Assembly: GCA_029263215.1 (NCBI GenBank)
Contig: JAJCXY010000078.1
Coordinates: 32,185-96,184 of the forward strand
Direction of reading: 5' to 3'
Source of the DNA: Acidimicrobiales bacterium
GTDB taxonomy: Bacteria > Actinomycetota > Acidimicrobiia > Acidimicrobiales > Aldehydirespiratoraceae
DNA length: 64,000 bases
Shown here: piece by piece, positions 44,463 to 54,194 of the stretch
Position numbering within the stretch: position 1 is the stretch's first letter
Layout of the letters: each line of letters begins with the position of its first letter
The notes under the pieces: generated by a model
What the model was told of the DNA's origin: nothing
Seen by the model: only the letters and a program-made list of their open reading frames with translations
Database searches by the model: none
Made by a program: the position numbers and the translations under genes

Positions 44463-45546
44463 TCACCAGATTGCCGATGTGTTCCTTGCGGCCGAAGGCC
44501 TCCTGGGCCTCGCCGATCTGTGCCAACGGGAAGGTGGCGGCGAGCATCGGGGTCACTTCGCCCCGTTCGATGTAGCCGACGAGGTCGGCGAACACCTGGG
44601 GCTGGAACACGGTTGCTCCGTAGAGCTCCAGGTCGTTGAGATAGAGGGTGCGGAGGTCGAGTTCGACAACCGGTCCGGCGATGGCGCCGGAAGTCACATA
44701 GCGCCCTCCGCGGCGGAGGGCCTCCAACCAGCCGACGAAATCGGCGCCGCCCACTATGTCGGCCACCACATCGAACGGCCCACCGTTGGCTTCGACTGTT
44801 GCGCCGACGACGTCGTCGAGCTCACGGGCGATGGTCGCGGCCGGCTCCAGGACCCGGATCTGGTCGAGCTTCGCGGTGCCGGCGATGGCCACCACGCGCG
44901 CACCGCGCCGTTTCGCCAACTGAACCAGAGCGCTGCCGACCCCTCCCGATGCTCCGGGCACGGCGATGCTCTGGCCGCTGGTGAGCCCAACTCGTTGGAG
45001 CATGTGTTCCGCGGTCGACCAGGAACAGGCGAAGGTGGCCAGCTCGTCGTCGGGCAGGTCGGAATCGATGGGGTGGACGTTGCGGGCGGGAATCGCCGCG
45101 TACTGGGCGAAGCCTCCGTCGTGCTCGCTGCCGAGGTAGCCGGCCAGCTCGCGGTTGGTCGGATCGTCGCGGTCGCGTAGCCAGGGGTCGACGAGAACCC
45201 GTCGACCGATCAGGGTGGAGTCCTCCACGCCCGAGCCGACGGCCACGACCTTGCCGCAAATGTCGGCGCCCTGGATGCGGGGGAACGCGAGCCCGCCGCG
45301 ACCCCATGTGGCGTCGTCGGCCCGGGACTCGTTGAAGCCGTCGCCGGTGGTGGCAGCGGTGACCGATCGCGAATACCACCCGACTCGGGTGTTGATGTCG
45401 GTGTTGTTCACGCCGCAGGCCGACACCTCGATGAGGGCATCTTCGGGGCTGACGACCGGCAGGGGAACGTCGTCGCGAACCTCCAACATCTCAGGCCCCC
45501 CTCGTCCGAGGAGGAGAGCAGCGCGCATCGTGTCGGGGGTAACCAT
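44446..45546 (-). CDS. Zinc-type alcohol dehydrogenase/quinone oxidoreductase (MDR family)
   Basis: A 366-residue medium-chain dehydrogenase/reductase. The GroES-like N-terminal domain shows VSACGVNNTDINTRVGWYS and IQGADICGKVVAVGSGV. The NAD(P)-binding domain has VPGASGGVGSALVQLAKRRGARVVAIAG. The Cys/Asp-type catalytic zinc pattern is partial (ACGVNNTD, no clear His-Glu pair), so it may be a non-zinc quinone-oxidoreductase-like enzyme. Substrate unknown. Confidence 0.87.
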   Translation of the reverse strand: MVTPDTMRAALLLGRGGPEMLEVRDDVPLPVVSPEDALIEVSACGVNNTDINTRVGWYSRSVTAATTGDGFNESRADDATWGRGGLAFPRIQGADICGKVVAVGSGVEDSTLIGRRVLVDPWLRDRDDPTNRELAGYLGSEHDGGFAQYAAIPARNVHPIDSDLPDDELATFACSWSTAEHMLQRVGLTSGQSIAVPGASGGVGSALVQLAKRRGARVVAIAGTAKLDQIRVLEPAATIARELDDVVGATVEANGGPFDVVADIVGGADFVGWLEALRRGGRYVTSGAIAGPVVELDLRTLYLNDLELYGATVFQPQVFADLVGYIERGEVTPMLAATFPLAQIGEAQEAFGRKEHIGNLVITMGN

Positions 45547-45597
45547 CTCATGCCTCCGGCGGGTGGATCGCGACTGAGCGTCTGGCTGAGTTGGTGA

Positions 45598-46587
45598 TCA
45601 ACTCAGTGGCGCGGCGGCCCGCTCCACCAGATCGACCGAAGCGGCTCGCAGAGCTTCGGCTCCGGGCGTATCCGGGAGGCCGGTGAGGGTGGCGCAGGCC
45701 TTGTCGGCCCAGGAACGGGCCACGTCGAGGGCAATGTCGACCCCATCGCCGGAGCGCACCAGCCCTCGGGCCTGATCGCGCGCATCCAGTGAGATGTCGG
45801 CCGTGAGCAGGGGTGCGAGCTCGGGACCGATGTCGGGGTCGGCCAGCGAGTGGATGACCGGCAGGGTGTAGATGCCTTCCACCAGATCGTTGCCGGACGG
45901 CTTGCCGAGCTGCTCGTCGGTGGCGATGAGATCGAGGATGTCGTCGACCACTTGGAAAGCCATCCCGTAGGCCAGGCCGAACTCGGTGAGCGACTCCACC
46001 ACAGGCCGGGGCAACTCGGCCACGAGGGCGCCGATCCGGCAGGCCGTGCCGAGCAGGGCCGCGGTCTTGCCGGTGATCGATCGTTCGTAGCCCTCGATTG
46101 TGCGGGTGGGGTCGTACGCACTCTCGAGTTCGAGGATCTGGCCCTCGCAGAGATGGGTGATCGTGGTGGCCAGCAGGCCCGCCACTTCGGTGCCGAGATC
46201 GGCGGCGAGCTCCGATGCCCGCCCGAGGAGGTAGTCCCCGGCGAGAATCGCCCGCAGGTTGCCCCACTCGGCGTTCACGCTCTTCACGCTGCGGCGAGTG
46301 GTGGCGTCGTCCATCACGTCGTCGTGGTAGAGGCTGCCGATGTGGACGAGTTCGACCGCGCAACCGCCGCGCACCACGTCGATCGAGGCAGTGCCGGCAT
46401 CGGGGTCGAGCACCGCGGCGGATGCCATGGCGAACCCAGGGCGCACGCGCTTGCCGCCCGCGAGAATCAGGTGGCTGGCGACATCGGTGAGGAAATCGCT
46501 GTCGGAACTCACTACGCGCAAGAGCTCGTCTTCGACGCGAACGAGGTCGGATTCCATCGAAGGCAGGATCGCCAGCGGGTGGGCCAC
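45598..46587 (-). CDS. Polyprenyl diphosphate synthase
   Basis: A 329-residue all-helical prenyltransferase. The first Asp-rich motif reads LVHIGSLYHDDVMDDATTRR and the second FQVVDDILDLIAT, with GNDLVEGIYTLPVIH after it. The GGKRVRPGFAM segment binds the diphosphate. It elongates farnesyl or geranylgeranyl diphosphate to a long chain, most likely for menaquinone side chains. It is transcribed away from clpC. Confidence 0.93.
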   Translation of the reverse strand: MAHPLAILPSMESDLVRVEDELLRVVSSDSDFLTDVASHLILAGGKRVRPGFAMASAAVLDPDAGTASIDVVRGGCAVELVHIGSLYHDDVMDDATTRRSVKSVNAEWGNLRAILAGDYLLGRASELAADLGTEVAGLLATTITHLCEGQILELESAYDPTRTIEGYERSITGKTAALLGTACRIGALVAELPRPVVESLTEFGLAYGMAFQVVDDILDLIATDEQLGKPSGNDLVEGIYTLPVIHSLADPDIGPELAPLLTADISLDARDQARGLVRSGDGVDIALDVARSWADKACATLTGLPDTPGAEALRAASVDLVERAAAPLS

Positions 46588-46801
46588 GTCCCTAAGCTAC
46601 GGCGTCGGCACGACCATCGCCCATCTTCGCGCCACTGAGCGTCGATGAGCTACCACCGTCGTCGGTCGCAGGGCCCTTTTCCTACGTCTCGAGGCCCGCC
46701 TGCCGATGAGACACCCGAGATCCGGGAGTCCCTCGGGGGCGACAGCCGGAAGGGTCCCGGTACACTCATTTGACGGACCCAATAACTGGGAGGAATGCCT
46801 G

Positions 46802-49363
46802 ATGTTCGAGCGGTTCACAGACAGGGCTCGACGAGTGGTGGTACTCGCTCAGGAAGAGGCGCGTCTCCTCAACCACAACTACATCGGCACCGAGCACATC
46901 TTGCTCGGTCTGATTCATGAGGGTGAAGGCGTCGCCGCGAAGGCACTCGAGTCGCTCGGGATCAGTCTCGAAGCTGTGCGCAACCAGGTCGAAGAGATCA
47001 TCGGTCAGGGCGGTTCCTCGCCCAGTGGCCACATCCCGTTCACCCCTCGGGCCAAGAAGGTTCTGGAGTTGAGCCTCCGCGAGGCCCTCCAGCTCGGCCA
47101 CAACTACATCGGTACCGAACACATCCTGCTCGGGCTCATCCGTGAGGGTGAGGGCGTTGCCGCTCAGGTGCTCGTGAAGCTCGGTGCCGATCTCAGCAGG
47201 GTGCGCCAGCAGGTCATCCAACTCCTTTCGGGCTACTCCGGCTCCGGTGGCAGCGGCGAAGGCGGTGCCCCTGGTGGCGCCGGCGACAAGGCAGGAGCCA
47301 CTGCCGGTGGCTCGGGCGGCGACTCCGCCTCGGGATCGCTGGTACTCGACCAATTCGGCCGCAATCTCACCCAACTGGCCCGTGAGAAGGGCCTCGATCC
47401 GGTGATCGGACGCTCCCGCGAAACCGAGCGGGTCATGCAGATTCTCAGCCGACGCACCAAGAACAACCCGGTGCTCGTCGGCGAACCGGGCGTGGGCAAG
47501 ACCGCCATCGTGGAGGGACTCGCCCAATCGATCGCGGCCGACACCGTGCCGGAGACACTCACCAACAAGCAGCTCTACACCCTCGATCTCGGTGCCCTCG
47601 TCGCCGGCAGTCGCTATCGCGGTGATTTCGAGGAGCGACTCAAGAAGGTGCTCAAGGAGATCAAGTCGCGAGGCGACATCATCTTGTTCATCGACGAGAT
47701 CCACACCCTCGTGGGCGCCGGTGCCGCTGAAGGCGCGATTGATGCCGCCTCGATCCTCAAGCCGATGCTCGCGAGGGGTGAGCTCCAGACCATCGGTGCC
47801 ACCACCCTCGACGAATACCGCAAGCATCTCGAAAAGGATGCGGCGCTCGAACGTCGATTCCAGAAGGTCGTTGTGGAGGAGCCGTCGGTTCCCCACACCA
47901 TCGAGATTCTCAAGGGTCTGCGTGATCGCTACGAGACCCACCATCGCGTCACCATCACCGATCAGGCTCTGGTGGCAGCAGCCAACCTCGCCGACCGCTA
48001 CATCTCCGATCGTCACCTTCCCGACAAAGCGATCGACCTGATCGACGAGGCCGGCTCCCGCCTGCGCATCAAGCGCATGGAAACACCGCCCGAATACAAG
48101 GAGCTCGAAGCCGAGATCTCCGCGGTGGTCGGCGAGAAGAAGGATGCGGTCGAGTCTCAGCAGTTCGAAGAGGCCGGACGCCTCCGCGACAAGGAGAAGG
48201 AGCTGCTGTCGCGTCGCGATTCGTTGGAGGGCGAGGCCCGGGCATCGGGTGTCGATCTCTTCGATGAGGTCGACGAAGAGGCCATCGCCGAGGTGCTCTC
48301 ACTCTGGACCGGAATTCCCGTCTACAAGCTCACCGAAGAAGAGACCCAGAAGCTGCTTCGCATGGAGGACGAACTCCACAAGCGGGTGATCGGTCAGCAG
48401 GACTCCATCAAGGCGGTTTCCCAGGCGATCCGTCGCACCCGGGCAGGTCTCAAGGACCCGAAGCGACCGAGCGGCTCGTTCATCTTCCTGGGCCCATCGG
48501 GTGTGGGAAAGACGGAGCTGGCTAAGACCCTCGCCGAGTTCTTGTTCGGCGACGAGTCCGCCCTCATCAGCCTCGATATGTCCGAATACCAGGAGAAGCA
48601 CACCGTGAGCCGACTCGTCGGTTCACCTCCCGGGTATGTCGGCTACGAAGAGGGTGGCCAGCTCACAGAAAAGGTGCGCCGCAAGCCCTTCTCGGTCGTC
48701 TTGTTCGACGAGGTCGAAAAGGCCCACCCCGACGTCTTCAACACCCTGCTGCAGATCCTCGAGGAAGGCCGGCTCACCGACAGCCAGGGCCGCTCCGTCG
48801 ATTTCCGCAACACCGTTCTGATCATGACCTCCAACCTCGGCACCGCGGATCTGCGTAAGGCCAACCTCGGCTTCACCAAGGCCGACGAGGCGGTCAGCTA
48901 CGAGAGGATGAAGGAAAAGGTCACCGATGCTCTCAAGCAGCATTTTCGGCCCGAATTCCTCAACCGCATAGACGATGTGATCGTGTTCCACGAGCTCTCC
49001 CAGCCCGAGGTTCGCCAGATCGTCGATCTCATGGCGGCGCGCACCGCTCAGCAGCTGGCCGGACAGGGAATGGGACTCGAGCTCACCGACGCGGCCAAGG
49101 ATCATCTGGCCAGCGAGGGCTACGACCCGACCCTCGGCGCCCGACCCCTACGCCGGGCTCTCCAGCACCTGGTGGAGGATCCCCTTTCCGAGCGCCTGCT
49201 CTACAAGGAGTTCCGCGCCGGCGAGATAATCATCGTCGATGTCGAGCCCGATCCCGAAAAGGAAGACTCCAAGGTGATCGTGTTCCGCTCGATCGAGGGA
49301 TTCGAACCACCAGAACCGGAGCTGGCCGACGCCGTCGATGGCGGCGACGGGAGCGTGTTCTAA
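46802..49363 (+). CDS. clpC: ClpC, AAA+ unfoldase of the Clp protease
   Basis: An 853-residue class I Clp ATPase. It starts [20 protein letters not shown] at ATG 46802 with GGGAGG upstream. Two Clp_N repeats ([14 protein letters not shown] occurs twice) are followed by a Gly-rich linker (about 145-175), D1 with [13 protein letters not shown], a UVR/M-domain coiled coil ([16 protein letters not shown]), and D2 with [17 protein letters not shown]. The LGF loop (ANLGFTK) that docks on ClpP is present. It unfolds proteins for ClpP. Confidence 0.97.
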   Translation: MFERFTDRARRVVVLAQEEARLLNHNYIGTEHILLGLIHEGEGVAAKALESLGISLEAVRNQVEEIIGQGGSSPSGHIPFTPRAKKVLELSLREALQLGHNYIGTEHILLGLIREGEGVAAQVLVKLGADLSRVRQQVIQLLSGYSGSGGSGEGGAPGGAGDKAGATAGGSGGDSASGSLVLDQFGRNLTQLAREKGLDPVIGRSRETERVMQILSRRTKNNPVLVGEPGVGKTAIVEGLAQSIAADTVPETLTNKQLYTLDLGALVAGSRYRGDFEERLKKVLKEIKSRGDIILFIDEIHTLVGAGAAEGAIDAASILKPMLARGELQTIGATTLDEYRKHLEKDAALERRFQKVVVEEPSVPHTIEILKGLRDRYETHHRVTITDQALVAAANLADRYISDRHLPDKAIDLIDEAGSRLRIKRMETPPEYKELEAEISAVVGEKKDAVESQQFEEAGRLRDKEKELLSRRDSLEGEARASGVDLFDEVDEEAIAEVLSLWTGIPVYKLTEEETQKLLRMEDELHKRVIGQQDSIKAVSQAIRRTRAGLKDPKRPSGSFIFLGPSGVGKTELAKTLAEFLFGDESALISLDMSEYQEKHTVSRLVGSPPGYVGYEEGGQLTEKVRRKPFSVVLFDEVEKAHPDVFNTLLQILEEGRLTDSQGRSVDFRNTVLIMTSNLGTADLRKANLGFTKADEAVSYERMKEKVTDALKQHFRPEFLNRIDDVIVFHELSQPEVRQIVDLMAARTAQQLAGQGMGLELTDAAKDHLASEGYDPTLGARPLRRALQHLVEDPLSERLLYKEFRAGEIIIVDVEPDPEKEDSKVIVFRSIEGFEPPEPELADAVDGGDGSVF

Positions 49364-49429
49364 CCGCCCAGTCACCGTTTCGCGTGCCGATGGGCACGCG
49401 CTGGGTCGGTTCGGTCTAGTTTCCAGGGG

Positions 49430-50914
49430 ATGCTCCGGGTGCGCGCTGTGGTGATTGGGATGATTTTGGTCGTCCTCGCGGCGAGTTGTCGCGTCGACAC
49501 CAATGTCGACGTCGTGGTCGCCGCCGACGGATCGGGCACCGTCACGGTCACCATCGTGGCCGACGCCGAAGCGGTATCGCTGCTGGTCGACGACCCGAGC
49601 GAGCTCCGTTTCGAGGATCTCGAAGCTGCCGGCTGGGAACTCGATGGGCCCACCGCGGGCGACGGTGGTGTCACCATCGTGGCCGAGAAACCCTTCTTGT
49701 CGGCCGAAGAGTTGCCCGACGTTCTCGATGAGATCGCAGGCCGGGATGTTGTGTTCTCCGGTGTCACCCTGCTCCAGGACCATCATTTCGCCCGGATCGG
49801 GTTGAGTCCGTCGACTACCGACTACGACTTCGTCGCCACGGTGGATCCGTCCCCGGAGCTCGATGTGTTCGGCGACGAGTTCCTCGCGGGCGAGCTCGAC
49901 AACCTGCCCCTCGGGCGTTCCCTGCTGCGAATCGAGACAGATTCGGGCACCACCTTCGAGCAGTCGCTCACCATCGCGATCACGGTGCAGCTGCCGAGCG
50001 GGGCTTCTTCAGATTCTGGCGACGTGGTCGACGACACCACCACCTGGAACTTCTCCTACGGCGATGAGCCTCTCGACATCGATGCCCGCGCTTCGGTCGA
50101 CGACATCTTGCCCAGGGTGTGGGCCACGGTGGCTCTGGTGGCCCTCGTGCTCTTCGCCCTGATCGTGCTCAGCCGGCTCGGCAGCTACCTGCTGGCCAAG
50201 ATCCGCGTGCCGAAGGGGCGTCGTCGGCGTGATCAGCGCCAGCGCCAGCAACGAGCCGCCACCCGCGAGGCCGAGGCCAACCGCCCGCGCCGCCGCCTGC
50301 TACGCCTCCTGGTGGTAGATGTGCACGGTGTGGTTGTTCGCCCCACCGACCCTGTGGAGGGCCTCCTGCTCCCCTTGATCGCCGCGGAACGGCCGGAGAT
50401 GGATCCCGAGGCAATCCGCCAGTTCCACCGCCAACTCGTCCTCGGGCGTCTCTCCCCGGAGGAGTTCTGGAGCGAGGTCGGTCTCGGCCCGATGGCCGAG
50501 GAGATCGAGACCCGTTACCTGTCGTCGTTCCGGCTCGTACCGGGCCTGCATCCCTTCCTCGATCGGATGGCCACCAGCCGGCTCCCGGTGGCGGTGATCG
50601 GGAATCAGCCGCGAGTGTGGGGCGATCGACTCCGCCGCATGGCGTCGCTCGATGGTGCGGTTGCCTCGTGGATGGTGAGCGGCGATGTCGGGTCGACCCT
50701 GCCCGAACCGGCCTTGTTCGAAGCCACTCGGCGCACCATGTCTGTCGATCTGTTCGACTGCTTCTATCTGTCCAACGTGCCTGAGCATCTCGATGTGGCG
50801 AAGGAGCTCGGCCTGGCCACCGGCCTGTTCGTCACCGGCGCGGAGATGGCCCCTGAGAATGAGCACACCGTGGTGCGCGGCTTCGAGGATCTCCTTCGCA
50901 GCCGAACCAGCTGA
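49430..50914 (+). CDS. LppM-like lipoprotein domain fused through a membrane span to a degenerate HAD domain
   Basis: A 494-residue protein. A signal sequence ends in lipobox LAASC (Cys20). Residues 21-228 resemble the LppM/DUF3153 extracytoplasmic domain (VDTNVDVVVAADGSGTVTVTI). A membrane span (about 229-256) and a very basic linker (GRRRRDQRQRQQR) follow. Residues 293-494 look like a HAD hydrolase: LLVVDVHGVVV at motif I (Asp297 kept, second Asp is His299), VAVIGNQPRVW at motif II, and LYLSNVPEHLDVAKELGL-like spacing at motif IV without the acidic pair. The conserved Lys of motif III is also not seen (GSTLPEPALF). Probably a non-catalytic or altered HAD domain facing the cytoplasm. Confidence 0.78.
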   Translation: MLRVRAVVIGMILVVLAASCRVDTNVDVVVAADGSGTVTVTIVADAEAVSLLVDDPSELRFEDLEAAGWELDGPTAGDGGVTIVAEKPFLSAEELPDVLDEIAGRDVVFSGVTLLQDHHFARIGLSPSTTDYDFVATVDPSPELDVFGDEFLAGELDNLPLGRSLLRIETDSGTTFEQSLTIAITVQLPSGASSDSGDVVDDTTTWNFSYGDEPLDIDARASVDDILPRVWATVALVALVLFALIVLSRLGSYLLAKIRVPKGRRRRDQRQRQQRAATREAEANRPRRRLLRLLVVDVHGVVVRPTDPVEGLLLPLIAAERPEMDPEAIRQFHRQLVLGRLSPEEFWSEVGLGPMAEEIETRYLSSFRLVPGLHPFLDRMATSRLPVAVIGNQPRVWGDRLRRMASLDGAVASWMVSGDVGSTLPEPALFEATRRTMSVDLFDCFYLSNVPEHLDVAKELGLATGLFVTGAEMAPENEHTVVRGFEDLLRSRTS

Positions 50915-50946
50915 GCCAGTCACACCCTCCGCCTAGATTGGCATCC

Positions 50947-52302
50947 ATGGCGAAGATGAAGACGGTTCACAGGTGCACCGAGTGTGGTGCGGAGAGTCCC
51001 GTGTGGGCCGGCCGCTGTGACGGATGCGGCGAGTGGAACACCCTCGTCGAGGAGCTCGACGGACGCGATGCGGCCGCGGCGACCCTGCCCCCGTCGTCCG
51101 AACCCCTGCCGATGGTCGATATTGCCGACGATGCGAGCGCGGCGCGATCAACCGGGGTGGGCGAGGTCGATCGGGTGCTAGGCGGAGGCCTCGTGGCGGG
51201 ATCGGTCACCCTGGTGGGCGGGGAGCCGGGGATCGGCAAATCCACCCTGCTGCTCCAGCTCGTCGGGGCCGCCGCCGAGGAAGGCTCGCGCTGCCTCTAT
51301 GTGTCGGGAGAGGAGTCGGTCGGCCAGGTTCGGAGCCGGGCCGGTCGGTTGGGGGCGGTGCATCCCAACGTCTGGCTGGTGGCCGAAACCGTGGTGCCTC
51401 ACATCCGTACCCATCTCGATCAGGTGAAGCCCGACATTGTCGTGGTCGATTCGGTGCAAACCCTCCACGACCCCGACCTGTCATCGGCACCCGGTTCGGT
51501 GAGCCAGGTTCGCGAGGGAGCGCACTCGATGGCCCAGTACGCGAAGCAGCACGGCACCGCGGTGTTGCTGGTGGGCCACGTCACCAAGGAGGGAACTCTC
51601 GCCGGTCCCCGCGTGCTCGAGCACGTGGTCGACACCGTGCTGGAGTTCGACGGCGACCGCCATCACGGCCTCCGGCTTCTGAGGGCATCGAAGCATCGCT
51701 TCGGGCCCACCACCGAGGTGGGTCTGCTCCAGATGGAAGAGGCGGGTCTCGCTGCGGTCCACGACCCCAGTGGGCTCTTTCTTTCCGATCGCGTGGCCGG
51801 GGTCTCAGGGTCGGCCATCGTGCCCACCGTCGATGGCAACCGGCCCCTGCTGATCGAGGTCCAGGCACTCGTGGCCCAGTCGCAGCTGGCCAATCCGCGC
51901 CGCAGCGCCCAGGGTCTCGATCAGGGGCGTCTGGCGATGTTGCTGGCGGTGCTGGAGCGGCGCTGTGGGCTCACGGTGATGGGCTCCGACGTCTATGCGT
52001 TGGCGGTGGGTGGGGCGCGGATCACCGATCCGGGCGCCGACGCGGGAGTGGCGCTCGCGGTGGCGTCGTCGCTCACCGGGCATCCTCTCGCCGACGATCT
52101 CGTGGTGGTGGGTGAGGTGGGGCTGGGTGGAGAGCTGCGCCACGTGGGCCACCTGGCACGCCGCCTCAAGGAGGCGGCCCGGATGGGTTTCCGGCGCGCC
52201 ATTGTGCCGGGAGCCACCTCAGAGGCGCCTGATGGGCTCGAGGTGCTGCGGGCGCCCACCCTGGCCGCGGCGATCAGCCTCGCCGATGTCGGCGCCCACT
52301 AG
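50947..52302 (+). CDS. radA: DNA repair protein RadA
   Basis: A 451-residue protein from ATG 50947 (TTG 50938 possible). The N-terminal zinc finger reads CTECGAESPVWAGRCDGCGEW (C-x2-C...C-x2-C). RecA-like core: Walker A GGEPGIGKSTLLLQ, the RadA signature KHRFGPTTEVG (KNRFG variant), and a C-terminal Lon-protease-like domain (VYALAVGGARITDPGADAGVALAVASS). RadA promotes branch migration during recombination repair. Full length and intact. Confidence 0.96.
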   Translation: MAKMKTVHRCTECGAESPVWAGRCDGCGEWNTLVEELDGRDAAAATLPPSSEPLPMVDIADDASAARSTGVGEVDRVLGGGLVAGSVTLVGGEPGIGKSTLLLQLVGAAAEEGSRCLYVSGEESVGQVRSRAGRLGAVHPNVWLVAETVVPHIRTHLDQVKPDIVVVDSVQTLHDPDLSSAPGSVSQVREGAHSMAQYAKQHGTAVLLVGHVTKEGTLAGPRVLEHVVDTVLEFDGDRHHGLRLLRASKHRFGPTTEVGLLQMEEAGLAAVHDPSGLFLSDRVAGVSGSAIVPTVDGNRPLLIEVQALVAQSQLANPRRSAQGLDQGRLAMLLAVLERRCGLTVMGSDVYALAVGGARITDPGADAGVALAVASSLTGHPLADDLVVVGEVGLGGELRHVGHLARRLKEAARMGFRRAIVPGATSEAPDGLEVLRAPTLAAAISLADVGAH

Positions 52303-52321
52303 AGCACCGGCCGCGGCGTGG

Positions 52322-52981
52322 TCAGCGTGAGCGGATCGAGAGCTGTTCGCGGTTGGTGATCACGTAGCGGCGGTCGGCCTGATCGAGCCAGCCGAGCCGG
52401 ACGAACGAAGCGATCGCCTTGTTGACCCGCTCGCGGCTCGCCCCGACCATCCCGGCCAGTTCTTCCTGGGTGATCGGCAGCACAAATTCGTCGTTGTCGC
52501 CGGCCAACTCGAGAAGGCGCTTGGCGGTGCGGCCGGTGACATCGAGAAACACTGAATCGGCCAGGGCTTCGTCCATCGAGCGAAGTCGACCGGCGAGGAG
52601 CTTCACGACGTTCCAGAGCTCTTCGGGCTTGCGTTGGTAGAGGCCCTTCACCGGGTCGTAGGGAACCGCCAGCACGGTCGAGGCTTCCAGGGCCCGTGCC
52701 TCTGCGGAGCGGCCGGAGCCGTCGAACAATCCCATCTCTCCGAAGAGGTCGCCGGGTTCCATGAGTGCCACCACCGACTCACGACCATCGGCCGATCGGT
52801 TGGCGATGGCGATCCGTCCCGACACCACGACATAGACGTAGTCGGGTGCTTCTTCCTCGCTGAACAGGACGTCGCCGCGCCGTAGAGAACGTTCGGAAGA
52901 CGAGTTGGTGATCTGCTGCATACTGTCGTCGTCGAGCTCGCCGAACAGCAGGGTGGAACGAAGAAGGGTGGTGTGTGACAT
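52322..52981 (-). CDS. Crp/Fnr-family transcription regulator
   Basis: A 219-residue protein from ATG 52981. Residues about 10-125 form a cyclic-nucleotide-binding fold, with FSEEEAPDYVYVVVSGRIAI and the phosphate-cassette-like LMEPGDLFGEMGLFDGSGRSAEARALE, close to the cAMP-type GEMxLL...RSA motif. Residues about 150-219 form the winged helix with ITQEELAGMVGASRERVNKAI as recognition helix. This is the actinobacterial Crp/GlxR type, which binds cAMP. It is divergent from ispD. Confidence 0.9.
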   Translation of the reverse strand: MSHTTLLRSTLLFGELDDDSMQQITNSSSERSLRRGDVLFSEEEAPDYVYVVVSGRIAIANRSADGRESVVALMEPGDLFGEMGLFDGSGRSAEARALEASTVLAVPYDPVKGLYQRKPEELWNVVKLLAGRLRSMDEALADSVFLDVTGRTAKRLLELAGDNDEFVLPITQEELAGMVGASRERVNKAIASFVRLGWLDQADRRYVITNREQLSIRSR

Positions 52982-53032
52982 GGGCGGACCCCACACTAGT
53001 GAGGAGTCTGCGACGCGTGCTGATTGGATCTC

Positions 53033-53710
53033 ATGATGGGATTGACGGAGCAGGCCGCCGAGGTCTGGGTGATCATCGTGGCGGCTGGGGCCGGGAGCCG
53101 CTTCGGCGCGCCGAAACAATTCATCGATCTCGGGGGCATGCGGGTGGTCGACCACGCGGTCGCCACGGCGGCACGGCACGCCACGGGCGTAGTGGTGGTC
53201 CTTCCCGCTGAGCCTTCCCCGGATCAGGGGCCGATCGTCGCGCCGGACGACACGAAGCTGGCAACCACTTCAGGCGCCACGTCGAGGGCGGGGTCGGTGC
53301 GAAGAGGTCTCGACCTGGTGCCGGCTGACGCCGATGTGGTGCTGGTGCACGACGGTGCTCGCCCCCTTGCCACCGACGCGATCTATGAATCTGTGATCAG
53401 CGCGGTTTTGTCGGGGGCAGAAGCAGTGGTGCCGGCAGTCGCTGTCACCGACACCATCCGGCGGCGCGGAGGCGAAGTGGTCGATCGCTCCGACTTGGTG
53501 GCGGTGCAAACTCCTCAGGGTTTTCGGGCCGAGACTCTTCGCAGCGCTCACGCGGCGGGCGGCGACGCAACCGACGACGCCACCCTCGTGGAGGTCGCGG
53601 GTGGCACAGTTGTGGTCGTGGATGGCGACCGGCGCAACATCAAGATCACCAGCCCCCTCGATCTCGACATCGCGGCGGCCCTGACTCTCAGCGAGGCCAA
53701 CGATGACTGA
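53033..53710 (+). CDS. ispD: 2-C-methyl-D-erythritol 4-phosphate cytidylyltransferase
   Basis: A 225-residue enzyme of the MEP isoprenoid pathway. The CTP loop reads IIVAAGAGSRFGAPKQFIDLGG; SRAGSVRRGLDLV, VLVHDGARPLAT and AVQTPQGFRAETLRSAH follow in the family order, and GDRRNIKITSPLDL closes it. The start is ATG 53033 or 53036. Its end overlaps ispF by 8 bases. ispD-ispF as neighbours is a standard arrangement. Confidence 0.95.
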   Translation: MMGLTEQAAEVWVIIVAAGAGSRFGAPKQFIDLGGMRVVDHAVATAARHATGVVVVLPAEPSPDQGPIVAPDDTKLATTSGATSRAGSVRRGLDLVPADADVVLVHDGARPLATDAIYESVISAVLSGAEAVVPAVAVTDTIRRRGGEVVDRSDLVAVQTPQGFRAETLRSAHAAGGDATDDATLVEVAGGTVVVVDGDRRNIKITSPLDLDIAAALTLSEANDD

Positions 53711-54194
53711 ACAGGTCGAGATCCCATTTCGGGTCGGGCAGGCCTTCGACATTCATGCCACCTCCCCCGATCCCGACCGGCGCCTCGTTCTCGGCGGCGT
53801 GGTGTTCGATGACGCGACGGGGCTCGCGGGTCACAGCGATGCCGACGTCGTCGCACATGTCTGTACCGACGCGATACTCAGTGCGGCCGGTCTCGGCGAC
53901 ATCGGTCAGATGTTCCCCGACACTGATCCCGATCTCGCCGGTGCCGACAGCATCGAACTACTCCGCAAGGCCGCAACGGCCGCTCGATCCGCCGGCTGGC
54001 GGGTTGCCAACATCGATTGCTCGGTGGTGCTCGACGCCCCCAAGCTCGCCCCAGTGAAGGATCTCATGCAGAAGAAACTCAGCGAAGCCGTAGGCGCGCC
54101 GGTCACCGTTACCGGGCGTCGTACCGAAGGCATCGGTGCCCTCGGTCGAGGTGAAGGCGTAGCGGCGTGGGCCGTGGCGCTGGTGGCGCGATGA
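53703..54194 (+). CDS. ispF: 2-C-methyl-D-erythritol 2,4-cyclodiphosphate synthase
   Basis: A 163-residue trimeric enzyme of the MEP pathway. Metal ligands are visible in GQAFDIHATS (Asp and His) and GLAGHSDADVVAHV (His). IGQMFPDTDPDLAGADS, VANIDCSVVLDAPKLAP and GRRTEGIGALGRGEGVAAWA complete the set of signatures. The first motif usually has GxGxDxH; here it is QAFDIH, a mild variation. It overlaps ispD and rlmB on either side. Confidence 0.95.
   Translation: MTEQVEIPFRVGQAFDIHATSPDPDRRLVLGGVVFDDATGLAGHSDADVVAHVCTDAILSAAGLGDIGQMFPDTDPDLAGADSIELLRKAATAARSAGWRVANIDCSVVLDAPKLAPVKDLMQKKLSEAVGAPVTVTGRRTEGIGALGRGEGVAAWAVALVAR

Noticed and set aside
46588..46801. A strong promoter or CtsR/HspR-like operator before clpC
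   Set aside because: TACACT at about 46760 could be a -10, but no matching -35 or inverted operator was convincing, so no site was listed.
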